NCBI RefSeq assembly: GCF_002929275.1
Contig: NZ_PJIK01000005.1
Location: 124,001-188,000 of the forward strand
DNA length: 64,000 nucleotides
DNA from: Arthrobacter sp. ZGTC131
GTDB lineage: Bacteria; Actinomycetota; Actinomycetes; Actinomycetales; Micrococcaceae
Direction: 5' to 3'
The notes beneath the pieces were generated by a model that searched no databases, was not told the origin of the DNA, and was given only the letters and a program-made list of their open reading frames with translations. The first letter of the stretch is position 1; the number at the start of each line of letters is the position of its first letter. Positions 63,299 through 64,000 of this stretch are shown one piece after another. Position numbers and translations under genes: made by a program.

Positions 63299-64000
63299 AT
63301 GAGCTCCTCCGATCTGACGCCTGAAGAGATTCAGGCCTGCCTTAAAGTCCTTAACACCATCCACGTCTACGACGAGGAGCACCCGGACTACGTCTCGATC
63401 CGCCGGGCCACGGGCAAAATGTTCAAGGCCGTCAAGCGGCACCGGCGCGTGACCAAGCGGGACCTGATTGCGGAATCCGACCGCGCCGTCATCGCCCAGA
63501 CGGCCACGGCCGCGCCGGACCGGATCGACGACGAGACCCGCGGCAATAAGCTCGCGCCGTCAGTTACCGGCAAGGTCGCGGGACACCTGATCAGATCCAG
63601 GCCGTGCTACATCTGCAAGCGGCACTACACGCAGGTGGACGCCTTCTACCACCAGCTCTGCCCGGAATGCGCGGCATTCAGCCACACCAAGCGTGATGCC
63701 AGGACAGACCTGACCGGACGCCGTGCCCTGCTCACCGGCGGCCGCGCGAAGATCGGCATGTACATCGCGCTGCGCCTCCTGCGCGACGGCGCCCACACCA
63801 CCATCACCACACGCTTCCCAAAGGACGCCGCGCGCCGCTTCGCCGCCATGGAGGACAGCTCCGACTGGCTGCACCGGCTGAAGATCGTGGGCATTGACCT
63901 CCGCGACCCCTCGCAGGTCATGGCCCTCACCGATTCGGTAAGCGCCGCAGGGCCGCTGGACATCATCATCAATAACGCCGCGCAGACCGTGCGCCGCTCA
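63299..64000 (+). CDS. SDR-family oxidoreductase with N-terminal zinc-ribbon-like part (3' end missing)
   Basis: The frame is open to the window edge (234 codons). Residues 1-70 are helical and basic. Residues 100-125 carry two Cys pairs, CYICKRHYTQ and CPECAAFSH, 23 residues apart, suggesting a zinc ribbon. From about residue 137 the SDR Rossmann start is clear (RRALLTGGRAKIGMYIALRL), followed by DIIINNAAQT. The Cys region plus SDR is unusual. ATG 63299 is the only good start. The catalytic Tyr-Lys lies outside the window. Confidence 0.8.
   Translation, partial: MSSSDLTPEEIQACLKVLNTIHVYDEEHPDYVSIRRATGKMFKAVKRHRRVTKRDLIAESDRAVIAQTATAAPDRIDDETRGNKLAPSVTGKVAGHLIRSRPCYICKRHYTQVDAFYHQLCPECAAFSHTKRDARTDLTGRRALLTGGRAKIGMYIALRLLRDGAHTTITTRFPKDAARRFAAMEDSSDWLHRLKIVGIDLRDPSQVMALTDSVSAAGPLDIIINNAAQTVRRS

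Overview
The window looks like a chromosomal segment of a high-GC Gram-positive bacterium of the Micrococcaceae (Arthrobacter/Pseudarthrobacter-like). The basis is gene content and not a database search: a complete Pup-proteasome locus with a naturally fused PafBC, the mycothiol enzyme MshC, the actinobacterial RNA polymerase factor RbpA, an actinobacterial GlgA/GlgC pair, and GTG/TTG starts with GGAG-type ribosome binding sites. Most of the sequence is core genome. Accessory features lie mainly at 1-11 kb and 45-49 kb.

Layout. 1-0.5 kb: the 5' end of a MerR/HspR-like regulator, divergent from a decayed hsp20. 0.7-1.7 kb: a membrane protein with a Tyr/Glu-rich N-terminal repeat, followed by about 730 bp without a recognisable gene. 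2.4-7.3 kb: a lipid kinase, a RibD-type reductase, a DrrC-like UvrA paralogue and a VOC protein. 7.5-10.6 kb: a tight three-gene type III polyketide operon (synthase, methyltransferase, flavin monooxygenase), probably making a modified phenolic lipid or quinone. 10.7-16.8 kb: peptide deformylase, an S9 peptidase, an RlmA-type methyltransferase, an NfeD/SPFH pair and rbpA. 16.9-22.8 kb: a polyprenol-phosphate mannosyltransferase, an amidohydrolase and HelY.

22.8-35.8 kb (minus strand) holds the protein turnover and export block, listed in transcription order: trmI, arc/mpa, dop, pup, prcB, prcA, pafA, an FKBP lipoprotein, an FKBP, pafBC, a small membrane protein, tatA, tatC and helY. Dop deamidates Pup (which ends in Gln here), PafA ligates it to substrates, Arc unfolds them into the PrcAB core, and PafBC is the DNA-damage activator usually encoded beside these genes. 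35.9-45.2 kb: a site-2 protease, a HAD phosphatase, a PAC2 protein, mshC, uppP, an aldo/keto reductase, two small conserved proteins, an acyl-CoA dehydrogenase and an M20 peptidase.

45.4-49 kb: tRNA-Leu(GAG), a degenerate tRNA-Pro, and an NAD-salvage operon pnuC-nadR-nrtR preceded by two matching 15-bp palindromes that are good candidates for NrtR operators. 49-54 kb: a GatB/YqeY protein, a polysaccharide-deacetylase lipoprotein, an M50B protein, a mycothiol-type quinone reductase and a FUSC membrane protein. 53.9-60.5 kb: a fatty-acid locus (htdX, fabG4, fadA2, divergent tetR and an acyl-CoA oxidase) with a perfect 14-bp inverted repeat at the tetR start. 60.5-63.2 kb: divergent glgA and glgC. 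The window ends inside an SDR gene with an N-terminal zinc-ribbon-like region.

I did not find a CRISPR array, a prophage, an insertion sequence or a clearly new multi-gene defence system. The more unusual signals are the Tyr-repeat membrane protein, the palindromic operators, the NadR P-loop lacking its lysine, the degenerate tRNA and hsp20, and the structured rbpA leader.
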